This document shows positions 27,208 through 35,159 of a DNA stretch of 64,000 nucleotides, piece after piece. Each line of letters opens with the position of its first letter. The first letter of the stretch is position 1. The notes beneath the pieces are model-generated. The model made no database searches. It worked only from the letters and a program-made list of their open reading frames with translations, and was not told the origin of the DNA. Both the position numbers and the translations under genes were made by a program. Source of the DNA: Tannerella sp. (GTDB lineage: Bacteria > Bacteroidota > Bacteroidia > Bacteroidales > Tannerellaceae); contig JAITVY010000021.1 of assembly GCA_031285565.1 (NCBI GenBank), positions 1-64,000 on the forward strand, read 5' to 3'.

Positions 27208-27855
27208 TTACAATACAGCATTTGCTACTTTTGTTTGATAGTACCCTTCAAAGAAATGCAATAAATGATTCAGGAATTCTTCTGTAGATTCGTTGGATTG
27301 GGTAATGTCGATAAGGTTGATAACCGGGCTGGGTATGGAAGCAACTTTTTTACCACGTATGGATTGGTTGCCTTGCAATGCATATGCAAGATGTGATAAG
27401 TCGGAGTGGTGGAGTAGGGTCCCATGAAAGAGAATCCTGTCACGGGTAACATGCGAAGCGGTTCCGGAAATCTTTTTACCGTCTATTAATAATTCTTTTC
27501 GTTGGCCGACACTGGCATTTATTCCAAATGATTGAAGGGATTTGATGATTGGAGTTGCGAAGTCTATTTCCAGAACCGGAGTGTCTCCTTTAGGCATGAT
27601 AAAGGCATAATTAATATTACCATAATCGTGATAAACGGTTCCTCCACCGGAAATACGCCTGTAAATTTCAATACTGTGCTGTTGACAATAAGGGATGTTC
27701 ACTTCGGCTTCTATTGATTGATTTCGCCCGACAATGACGGATGGCCGGTTGATATAAAATAACAGAACATCCTTTGCCGGATATTCTGTTAAATATTTTT
27801 TTTCCAGTTCACTATTAATGACCGGATCATCAGATGTGCTCTTAATAAGCAACAT
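27208..27855 (-). CDS. Lipoate--protein ligase-family protein, short form
   Basis: Attaches lipoate (or octanoate) to lipoyl domains of 2-oxoacid dehydrogenases and GcvH. It is 215 aa and contains only the BPL/LplA/LipB catalytic domain: RRISGGGTVYHDYGNINYAF (the ligand-binding motif), the Lys-containing segment IDGKKISGTASHV, and ILFHGTLLHHSDLS. The C-terminal accessory domain of E. coli LplA (338 aa) is missing, so adenylation or transfer may need a partner, or it may be an amidotransferase-type enzyme. The E2 gene with a lipoyl domain at 43.9-45.2 kb is a plausible client. It starts nine bases after the aldolase gene on the same strand. Confidence 0.85.
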   Translation of the reverse strand: MLLIKSTSDDPVINSELEKKYLTEYPAKDVLLFYINRPSVIVGRNQSIEAEVNIPYCQQHSIEIYRRISGGGTVYHDYGNINYAFIMPKGDTPVLEIDFATPIIKSLQSFGINASVGQRKELLIDGKKISGTASHVTRDRILFHGTLLHHSDLSHLAYALQGNQSIRGKKVASIPSPVINLIDITQSNESTEEFLNHLLHFFEGYYQTKVANAVL

Positions 27856-27864
27856 AATAGTTGT

Positions 27865-29166
27865 TTATTCTACATGGAATGCTTCGCGTAAGTCTTCCAC
27901 TTCTTCATCACTGATCGGATTAACAGCTCCGATGGCATGTGCCATAATTAATGATTTTGCTGTAAATTCGGCTACTTCCAAACGGTCGAAAGTTTGCAAC
28001 AGCCCATCACCGGTTACAACAATCGAATCGTTTGCCAATAGAACAGCCGGGGTTGTTTTTAATTTTTCAACAATCTGCATGTTGTTATCAAACTGTACAC
28101 CAAACTTGATCGTTGGTATATCTTTTAAGAAAATCCAGCTTTCCGGAATTGTCCTAACATTCATTACAGCTCCTGAAGTACAAAATCCCATCAGATGAGG
28201 CGGTTGCGTCAGGATAATCGAATTGATTTTCGGATTGCTCTGATAAATAGCCTGGTGTAATGCTACTGAGCGACTGGGTATTTTTCCGGCTTCTACCATT
28301 CCATTTTTTATCTGTACAATGTTGTGGGGTTCAATATCCCAACGAGGTACTCCCGGAGGTGTTATCAAAAAATCATTGTCTTTCCAACGGACAGAGACTG
28401 TACCGTATGAACTGATCATTAATCCCTGGTCGCAGGCGCGACGAACAATCTTTACGATCTGATCACGGATAGCACGTTCTTCGGAAGGATAGGTAACATC
28501 CATGAAATGGGGGAAATTTGTAGGAAGCGACTTTTCGTGTTGTTCGATTTGCGCATCTGTTAAATAGGTCGGTTCACCCAATATCTTTGCATTGATTAAT
28601 GTGCGGGCACAGAATTCAAGTGTTTCAAACCGTTGATAAGCATCCATAAGGTCTTCACCACAAAGTACAACTCCATGATTTTCCATAATCACGGCTTTAT
28701 ATTCGGGATTATCTTCAAATTCATCAGCAATATTTTGTCCGAGAGCTTCGCTTCCCGGAACTTCATACGGTGCATATCCGATCGTTCCGCAAACACGTTT
28801 TGCCTGTGGGATAATATTCGTATCGGGTATTTGCTCTGTAATACTGAATGATACCAATGCCGGCGGATGTGCGTGAATTACTGCGCTCATTTGCGGACGT
28901 ATTTCATAAATTGCTTTATGGAATGGAAATTCCGATGAGGGTTTATGCGGTCCGATTATACTGCCGTCTTTTTTTACACATACAATATCTTTTGTTGTCA
29001 GAGAGCCTTTATCTACAGAACCCGGAGTAATCCAGATATCGCCATTTTCATCTTTGATGGAAATATTTCCACCGGAAGTCGTTGTTAAACCACTACGGTA
29101 TATACGACTGATAACCACCCTGATCTGATCAGCAGGGTGCATTAACTTTGTGTCTAGTTGTTTCAT
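27865..29166 (-). CDS. Tandem class II aldolase/adducin-domain protein
   Basis: 433 aa made of two class II aldolase domains. Domain 1 (about 1-205) keeps the active site: catalytic Glu in KPSSEFPFHKAIYE, zinc ligands HxH in VIHAHPPALVSF, and the third His in IMENHGVVLCGEDL. Domain 2 (about 215-433) has lost them: PSRSVALHQAIYQ has no Glu, ILTQPPHLMGF no HxH and LLANDSIVVTGDGL no third His. So only domain 1 should be catalytic and domain 2 probably structural. Located next to rhaB-rhaI-rhaT, it is a candidate L-rhamnulose-1-phosphate (or fuculose-type) aldolase. It precedes the lipoate ligase in a two-gene unit. Confidence 0.86.
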   Translation of the reverse strand: MKQLDTKLMHPADQIRVVISRIYRSGLTTTSGGNISIKDENGDIWITPGSVDKGSLTTKDIVCVKKDGSIIGPHKPSSEFPFHKAIYEIRPQMSAVIHAHPPALVSFSITEQIPDTNIIPQAKRVCGTIGYAPYEVPGSEALGQNIADEFEDNPEYKAVIMENHGVVLCGEDLMDAYQRFETLEFCARTLINAKILGEPTYLTDAQIEQHEKSLPTNFPHFMDVTYPSEERAIRDQIVKIVRRACDQGLMISSYGTVSVRWKDNDFLITPPGVPRWDIEPHNIVQIKNGMVEAGKIPSRSVALHQAIYQSNPKINSIILTQPPHLMGFCTSGAVMNVRTIPESWIFLKDIPTIKFGVQFDNNMQIVEKLKTTPAVLLANDSIVVTGDGLLQTFDRLEVAEFTAKSLIMAHAIGAVNPISDEEVEDLREAFHVE

Positions 29167-29243
29167 AAAATTATTTTACTTGAAATAACGGTGCAAAGTT
29201 ATAAAAAGTTACAGATTATCAGTTATTGATATGGTTGTTTTCT

Positions 29244-29279
29244 AAATAAAAAGAGTGATCGGGGTAATTCCGACCACTC
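29244..29279 (-). terminator. Rho-independent terminator of the LRR/GHL15 operon
   Basis: Read on the minus strand: GAGTGGTCGG and CCGATCACTC pair over ten bases around a seven-base loop, followed by TTTTTATTT (29252 down to 29244). It lies downstream of the 29360-32194 gene pair. Confidence 0.78.
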
Positions 29280-29359
29280 CTGCCTTTGGGGGCATCTTCG
29301 AACAAGACTATCCTCCGGTTTTAACCGGATAGTAAAAAAAGACTCTCTAATATATTACA

Positions 29360-31183
29360 TCAATTACTTTTTATTAAAGTGGCGCCTTCTCCTTTTCCGA
29401 TTGTTATCTGAGTGATTTCTTCACCTAATGAATTATCTTCCAACAGACGGCGATATTTGCCACCCAGTTCTACTGTGACGGGATTGAAGCCCAGGGGAGC
29501 TATTGCATTATTAGCATTTCCGAAGTGAGCTATTACGAGTCCTTTTTCAAATTCCCGACCAAGAATTTTATGATCATTAGGGGCTGTTGATACTGCTCCT
29601 TCTGACAGTACAAAGAAACGGTCAGTACCGGATACACCCCAATAATCTTTTCCGCTTCGCACAACAGGTTTGCCTAAATCGTATTCGCGGTTGATGTGCC
29701 AATGTGTTTCTGTTAAATCTCCTTTTGTAGGCCAACCACCATAATAACTGGCAGATCCCTTATGGTAAGAAAAATATCCGTTATTGTGGACAACTAACAT
29801 TTGTACAGCCAATGTAAACTGAATAAAATTATCCCATTGTTCCTCTGTATATTTTTCAGGTCTATCATAATAATTGGTTTCGCTGTTGGCTATGATTGTG
29901 ACACCTTTTTCCATTGCTTCATAAAGGTCTGTAAGGCTTCGTATATCATAAGTCCGCATACGTACCATATTGGTTATGTATTCCGTCATTATTTCATCAT
30001 ACACATGATCGAACTTGTCTTTGGCCATATAATTATATTCGGAGATATAATATGACTCAGAGAGATTACCGTATAATTGAAAGTTTTGTCCGATTGTAGC
30101 TTCAATCGTTTGTTCCATCTGGTTTCTCATCTTTACCATATCTTCACCGGCACGTACCCGGGCCTCATCTAACGTCTTAATTCCCAGTTTACGCATTTCT
30201 ATTGTATTATCCAGACGGTAATATGTTTCGGCAATATTGTAATAACTATCGATAAATTGTCCGTCCAGATATTTGCCTTCTTCTTTATTTACGATAACAC
30301 TTTTTAGTACTATAGCTGAGTATGCTTCACGAAATACTTTTGATGAGGGACAGTAAGTAGGATAGGCTGCTTTATATGTTGTACGAACTCGAGCTTCCTT
30401 TAGTGTTTTTGCAGAACCTTTCGGGCCATATCCCGGAACATTGGCAAATACGGTAGTGCCAAGTTTAACTTCCGTATCTTCTTCGTAATGATAATACAAT
30501 TCTTCCGGATCAATACCCCGCTCTTCGCACCATTTTTCCATTGCAGCAGCCACATCGGTATACATTGATGTATAGCCGATTAATTTAACATACGGATTTG
30601 CTTCTTTAAGTAAGTTAAACGCTTTTGGTTTGGAAACGGTTCCTGTTACAATTACATCGTGATGATTTGCCAGCCATTCTGCCGATTCTTTAGTCGTAAC
30701 AGCTACATCGTCATAGTCAAAACCGGCCGTACGTATTGAGTTCCATAGGTGCTTATCTTCAGGAGCTTTAATAGTCATTGTACCGATATTCAATTTGCCG
30801 GAATTGCCATTTGCATCGGTCACCATAATGTAGCAGTCTGAATACGTGCCATTCTCCATCTTGCTTAATGTAAGATAGTTGGTTCCAGCTTCTACCTGTG
30901 TGGTAGGTGTTTTCAGACCTCCTCCTAAAGATAAAGTACCGGCTGCAGAGCTGTGAAAAACAAAAGAAGGGGTGGCGTCTTTGCTATTGGTTACCGGAGT
31001 AATAACAAAAGCTAATACCACTGCATCAGACTCATATTCTGTGTTGTTCCGTTCTGTAGTTTCTGTCGGAGAAAAAGCAGATACGTCGAAAACGAATACT
31101 GCACATGCCAACCATAATAAAGTCATTTTTGTTATGCGACAGATTGACATGTTTTTATATTTTATATTATATAGATCTTTCAT
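29360..31183 (-). CDS. Secreted putative glycoside hydrolase (GHL15-like)
   Basis: 607 aa with an N-terminal signal peptide; an ATG at 31150 gives a tidier one (MSICRITKMTLLWLACAVFV) than the longer frame. A beta-rich domain (about 45-140) precedes a TIM-barrel-like region (about 145-600), where ESAEWLANHHDVIVTG, YVKLIGYTSMYTDV and DGQFIDSYYNIAETY resemble the hypothetical glycosyl hydrolase family 15 (PF14885). Substrate and catalytic residues are unproven. It lies 36 bases after the LRR-T9SS gene, so the two look like an operon for surface or secreted proteins, ended by the terminator at 29244-29279. Confidence 0.75.
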   Translation of the reverse strand: MKDLYNIKYKNMSICRITKMTLLWLACAVFVFDVSAFSPTETTERNNTEYESDAVVLAFVITPVTNSKDATPSFVFHSSAAGTLSLGGGLKTPTTQVEAGTNYLTLSKMENGTYSDCYIMVTDANGNSGKLNIGTMTIKAPEDKHLWNSIRTAGFDYDDVAVTTKESAEWLANHHDVIVTGTVSKPKAFNLLKEANPYVKLIGYTSMYTDVAAAMEKWCEERGIDPEELYYHYEEDTEVKLGTTVFANVPGYGPKGSAKTLKEARVRTTYKAAYPTYCPSSKVFREAYSAIVLKSVIVNKEEGKYLDGQFIDSYYNIAETYYRLDNTIEMRKLGIKTLDEARVRAGEDMVKMRNQMEQTIEATIGQNFQLYGNLSESYYISEYNYMAKDKFDHVYDEIMTEYITNMVRMRTYDIRSLTDLYEAMEKGVTIIANSETNYYDRPEKYTEEQWDNFIQFTLAVQMLVVHNNGYFSYHKGSASYYGGWPTKGDLTETHWHINREYDLGKPVVRSGKDYWGVSGTDRFFVLSEGAVSTAPNDHKILGREFEKGLVIAHFGNANNAIAPLGFNPVTVELGGKYRRLLEDNSLGEEITQITIGKGEGATLIKSN

Positions 31184-31219
31184 TTGTTTATGTTTTGATT
31201 ATTGATAGATTTGAATGTT

Positions 31220-32194
31220 TTATTGTTTAATAAGCTTTCTGGTTACTATGCCATCGAGAGTTTCCAGTTTTACTATGTACATGCCTGATGTCAGTGACTC
31301 TATGGAAATATATTCAGATTCTTTTACTATTTTAGAAAAAACGGTTTTGCCGTTCATATTAAAAAGTGTAAGCCGTGTTGTTTCGTTATTGATACCATTT
31401 ACATAAAAACCTTCTGTAGCCGGATTAGGATGGAGATAGATGGTTACCCCATTTATTTCTTCCATGGCAGTGTCGTCGTCTTTCCCATCTTCATCGTCCT
31501 TACCATCATCTTCACCATCATCGTCTTTACCATCGTCTTCATCCTTACTTTCATCGATAAGAATAGGATTGAAATCTTTCCATGTATTCGCTTTTTCATA
31601 AGCTGATTTACTGTCTTTCGGTACATATAACTTACAATCCGAAGGTATACCGGCAAAAACCATTGTTTTACAGGTTGGGGGAACAATCGCTTTTGTATAT
31701 AAGTCTGTTAAGTTTATACAAGAGGCAAATCCTTCGTCAAGAATTGTAGTCAGACTGTTTGGAATAGTAGCGGTTACTAAACCCGAACAAAAGTAGAAAG
31801 ATCTGTATCCGATGGTTTGCAGACCTTCAGGAAGTTTGATGGAAGTTAATTTGGTACAGGAAGAAAAAGCGTAAGCTCCGATTTTTTTTACACTACCAGC
31901 TATCGAAACAGAAGTAAGTGCCGTATAATTTTCAAAAGCATAGTCGCCAATGCTGGTAACACCTTCTTCAATGACAAGATGCGTGATTGCGTTTTTACTG
32001 TTATGCCAAGGAGCATTATTGTTATTGTTCCCAAATACATACGGAGGCATCTCTCCATTTCCATTACCTGTTTTGCTAATCGTTAATACGTTTTTTTCCA
32101 GTTTCCATGAGAGCCCCTGGTCTTCAAATGGAGTGCTTGCATACAACTGTAGGCCAAAGCACATGCATACAGTTAAAAGTAATAATTGTTTCAT
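31220..32194 (-). CDS. BspA-type leucine-rich-repeat protein with T9SS sorting domain
   Basis: 324 aa. Order: signal peptide (1-20), a BspA/LRR_5 repeat domain (about 66-210, repeats such as TSIGDYAFENYTALTSVSIA), an Asp/Lys/Glu-Gly linker (214-246), and a C-terminal type A T9SS sorting domain (about 250-324, ending GMYIVKLETLDGIVTRKLIK). The sorting domain predicts export through the outer membrane and cell-surface attachment. BspA-like repeats often bind host or matrix proteins. First gene of a pair with the GHL15-like protein. An inverted-repeat element starts 29 bases upstream of its ATG. Confidence 0.9.
   Translation of the reverse strand: MKQLLLLTVCMCFGLQLYASTPFEDQGLSWKLEKNVLTISKTGNGNGEMPPYVFGNNNNNAPWHNSKNAITHLVIEEGVTSIGDYAFENYTALTSVSIAGSVKKIGAYAFSSCTKLTSIKLPEGLQTIGYRSFYFCSGLVTATIPNSLTTILDEGFASCINLTDLYTKAIVPPTCKTMVFAGIPSDCKLYVPKDSKSAYEKANTWKDFNPILIDESKDEDDGKDDDGEDDGKDDEDGKDDDTAMEEINGVTIYLHPNPATEGFYVNGINNETTRLTLFNMNGKTVFSKIVKESEYISIESLTSGMYIVKLETLDGIVTRKLIKQ
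31457..31555. repeat. Imperfect tandem repeat coding an Asp/Lys-rich linker
   Basis: Codons 214-246 of the LRR protein alternate GAT/GAC, AAA/GAG and GGT, giving units like DDGKDDDGED. The linker separates the LRR domain from the sorting domain. Such low-complexity DNA tends to change length by slippage, and the acidic chain may bind calcium. Confidence 0.7.
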
Positions 32195-32222
32195 ACGATA
32201 ATAATTTTTTATTAATAGCTAC

Positions 32223-32480
32223 TTAGAAACCGTTTTGAATTTTATGGGATTAATTTTATGATCTATCTCGGGCTAAATTGACCTTCTTATTCATTAGTCG
32301 TTTTGCGTGACTCGGCATAATCCGAACAAGTTCGGTTTTTACACTCGCTACTTAAAACGTTCGCTTATCTGCCCCTCTGTTTTTAATCACATAGCCCGCT
32401 ATGCTCATAAAAACAGATGCACAGCTAAACAAAAAATAAGGTCAATTTATCACCGAATAAAATTCAAAACAGTTTCTAAA
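32223..32480. repeat. MITE-like inverted-repeat element, about 258 bp
   Basis: Left end TTAGAAACCGTTTTGAATTT and right end (inward, other strand) TTAGAAACTGTTTTGAATTT continue as a 23-base inverted repeat with one mismatch. A second inner pair, TAAATTGACCTT and AAGGTCAATTTA, lies farther in, and the centre holds hairpins (CCGAAC-AA-GTTCGG followed by TTTTT at 32322-32340; CTGTTTTTA against TAAAAACAG). There is no ORF. The ends resemble those of the element at 3893-4077. It fills much of the 588-base divergent gap between the LRR and LytTR genes. Confidence 0.72.
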
Positions 32481-32710
32481 ACCTGATTTGTTTTTTATCT
32501 TTAATTTTTCTAAAAATCAAGGCAAATGTAGCTTTGTTCGTATTGCCGGAAAAGGGGTTGGGATATAAATACAGGCGTAAGGGACGGAATAACAGGATGT
32601 GTTTTTTCATCGTAGTAATTTGTGATGCATATGCAGGATTTTGATTATACCCGGCAGATAGAAAGGAAATGTTTCCGGTTTTAACGATTTCTTATTATAA
32701 TTATAATTTG

Positions 32711-32718
32711 TATTTTTG
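32711..32718 (+). promoter_or_regulatory. Candidate -7 box of the LytTR gene
   Basis: TATTTTTG matches TAnnTTTG and lies 65 bases before the TTG start. The -33 region is not convincing. Confidence 0.35.
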
Positions 32719-32782
32719 CCGGGACGAGTTATCTTCGAAGACGAATTTAGAATAAAATAATAAAGAGAGTCATTTCTTAGTT

Positions 32783-33631
32783 TTGGATTTTGCACGGGAA
32801 TATTTAAAACAGCCTTTTCCTTTTTTTAGAAAAAAATGGTTAGTTGTTTCAATAACCACCTTTTGGGTGTTATTGATAGCACTTTCTATATCTCCTATTG
32901 GATTGAGCATGTTGGACACTAAAACGATTTTTTCTATTGTTATATATTTTACTCTATCAGCTGCATTTGCATCTTCTTTAGTGACGTATTTGTTCCCATT
33001 ACTATTTAAAAACTTTTATAATCCACAGTCGTGGACAAAAGGAAAGTTTTTGTTATTTTCTTTTGCTATCATTACGATCATGTGGGGATTCACTGTTTAC
33101 GCAAATTACTACGTAAAAAAAACAATAAGTTACGAATCTGTATTTCCTATTCCCGTAGGAATACTCTTATTATATGTTCCGTGTATAATAGTAGGATTTT
33201 TTCCTACTGTAACCGTTTATATTGTAGAGAAACGATTGGGAGAAAAAGCAAAGGGAGAGGAGACTTTTACAAATATATCTGAAGGAGAATTAATAACATT
33301 TTCAAATAATGTGAAAGAAAGTATTTCTTTCTCCCCGAATGATTTCTTATATGCAGAGGTTGTAAAAAATGATTTTACCCTGTATTATTTAAATGGGCAT
33401 AATATAGAGTCGAAGACTTTTAGAATGACACTTTTACAGGCGTTGGATGTTTTCAGTTCTTATCCTAATATTCTTCGTATACACAGGGCTTTTGTGGTGA
33501 ATATTGATTATGTTACCGATGTTACCGGAAATTCTCATGGATATAAGTTAACATTGAAAGAGGGGGGATTACAGCTTCCGCTATCCAAGACGTATGCTAA
33601 AGAGGTTCTCGAGATAGTAGCTGGTAATTGA
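32783..33631 (+). CDS. LytTR-domain membrane-anchored transcriptional regulator (TTG start)
   Basis: 282 aa. Four membrane helices occupy about 18-150, followed by a linker and a LytTR DNA-binding domain (about 175-282; SISFSPNDFLYAEVVKNDFT, then ILRIHRAFVVNIDYVTDV). No ATG occurs in frame near the N-terminus; the frame is closed by TAA at 32753-32755. Relatives begin with the same segment (REYLKQPFP), so TTG at 32783 is the best start. These one-component regulators without a response-regulator domain are common in Bacteroidetes. It is divergent from the LRR/GHL15 operon, a possible target. Confidence 0.85.
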   Translation: MDFAREYLKQPFPFFRKKWLVVSITTFWVLLIALSISPIGLSMLDTKTIFSIVIYFTLSAAFASSLVTYLFPLLFKNFYNPQSWTKGKFLLFSFAIITIMWGFTVYANYYVKKTISYESVFPIPVGILLLYVPCIIVGFFPTVTVYIVEKRLGEKAKGEETFTNISEGELITFSNNVKESISFSPNDFLYAEVVKNDFTLYYLNGHNIESKTFRMTLLQALDVFSSYPNILRIHRAFVVNIDYVTDVTGNSHGYKLTLKEGGLQLPLSKTYAKEVLEIVAGN

Positions 33632-33827
33632 AAAATTATTCTTTTGATTTATTGATTATAGATTTTTTATGACTTACATCTCTTTCCATGATACATCGCC
33701 AAAATAAAATGCCGGAAGAGTCATTAGAAAAATCCTGAACAATAAATCATGTGAATCCGTATGATATGGCCTGTATTTTGCACAACAGAATTCAATATAG
33801 CCTATTCAATAATCTTTATCTGTCTGT

Positions 33828-35159
33828 TCAATTTTTTTTGCCGGATTCGATCATTTCAATACATTCATCAATTGAATAATTACATGGGAAAAAATAGTTT
33901 GTTCCGGTGGGCGCCAGATGGAAATCACCATCAAATATGATTTGTGGAGGATCTCCATTTAATAGTTTGCAGCCTTTTTCGCTGGCGATGCCAATACAAC
34001 GATCAAACGAATCGGTATCGGTGGTAGCAAAGGGGTTATAGCTGAAATATTGATAGATATACGGAACTCCGCCGTCTCCTTTTTTAAGATGCATCAATGA
34101 GTACTCACTATTCATTGTATTCAGAAATGTGATACGTGTATAATCTTTCTTTTCGTCTATTATAAGATTATACCAGGGGAAAAATGTCCAATCGGGAGAG
34201 TTGATTGCCGTCACATTTCTTTGTATTACAATTGGATGGTTGTAGATTTGCAGCGTATCTAAAATATATGCAGCGGCGTATTGGTCATTGTACTCGTTTT
34301 CAGATCTGGATTCGTATAAGTATCCGATAATTTTATTTTCCAGATATACCGGATATTTTTGATCTTCTTTTTCTTCCAGAACGATTAGTTCATCGTTTTG
34401 CACTTCATACCATGTTTCTTTACGGTAGTATATATCGTATAAAGGTTTATCGCCATCCCACATCCAATCGCCTTTTTCATTAGTAACTCCATGTGCATGA
34501 CTTTTAACAATGTATATGTAGTGAGGATCAAGATATTTTTCTTCTACCTTTATTGAGTCGGTGGTCAATAACATATTATCTTCTGCCCAACGATCAAATA
34601 AGTATTTATAGTTGTTGCTTTGTGCAATGCGGTTAGTGTATACATGGGTGAGATTGTAATCACCTCCATCGTCAGCATATAGCTCATTATCAGAGATGAT
34701 TTTCAGATTTCCACTGTTTTTTTCTCTGAGAATCAATATACAACGTCCATAGAATCCCATCTCGCCACCCCATGATTCGAGTATATATAATGATTTATTG
34801 TCTAAATCACAAAGATGAACCAAATGATTGCCGCCTCTTTTGAGCCAGTAACCGACATTAATTTTCAGTGTATGAAATGTGTGTTTATCCGGCGAGAGGC
34901 TTTTTATCAGTATATGCTGATCATTATAATTGTTTTTCCCGATTTCCAAACTGACATATTCATTTACCCAAATGGGAATTGAATCCCATTCACTAACTTG
35001 CCTGTCGGTTTGCGAATCGGCCAAACTACAATCTGCCAGGGGAATATCGTACACACTTCTTACAGATTTCCCCAAACAGACTTGTATAAATAACATTAAT
35101 CCACAAAGTGTTAATGTTTTTATCTTGTAGCTATGTGTTAAGTTACAATTTTCCGGCAT
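33828..35159 (-). CDS. Hypothetical protein, possibly secreted
   Basis: 443 aa from the ATG at 35159. A TTG farther up (35234) would overlap the upstream dehydrogenase by 92 bases, against 17 for the ATG. Residues about 10-30 are hydrophobic (LTLCGLMLFIQVCLG), suggesting an export signal or anchor. The remainder is Trp/Tyr-rich and beta-rich (for example HLVHLCDLDNKSLYILESWG). I recognise no family. The overlap with the dehydrogenase suggests co-transcription. Confidence 0.72.
   Translation of the reverse strand: MPENCNLTHSYKIKTLTLCGLMLFIQVCLGKSVRSVYDIPLADCSLADSQTDRQVSEWDSIPIWVNEYVSLEIGKNNYNDQHILIKSLSPDKHTFHTLKINVGYWLKRGGNHLVHLCDLDNKSLYILESWGGEMGFYGRCILILREKNSGNLKIISDNELYADDGGDYNLTHVYTNRIAQSNNYKYLFDRWAEDNMLLTTDSIKVEEKYLDPHYIYIVKSHAHGVTNEKGDWMWDGDKPLYDIYYRKETWYEVQNDELIVLEEKEDQKYPVYLENKIIGYLYESRSENEYNDQYAAAYILDTLQIYNHPIVIQRNVTAINSPDWTFFPWYNLIIDEKKDYTRITFLNTMNSEYSLMHLKKGDGGVPYIYQYFSYNPFATTDTDSFDRCIGIASEKGCKLLNGDPPQIIFDGDFHLAPTGTNYFFPCNYSIDECIEMIESGKKN

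Noticed and set aside
29290-29335. Second terminator at the CCGGTT-TT-AACCGG hairpin
   Set aside because: The T-tract lies on the wrong side for minus-strand transcription, and no plus-strand gene ends there; the terminator at 29244-29279 is better.
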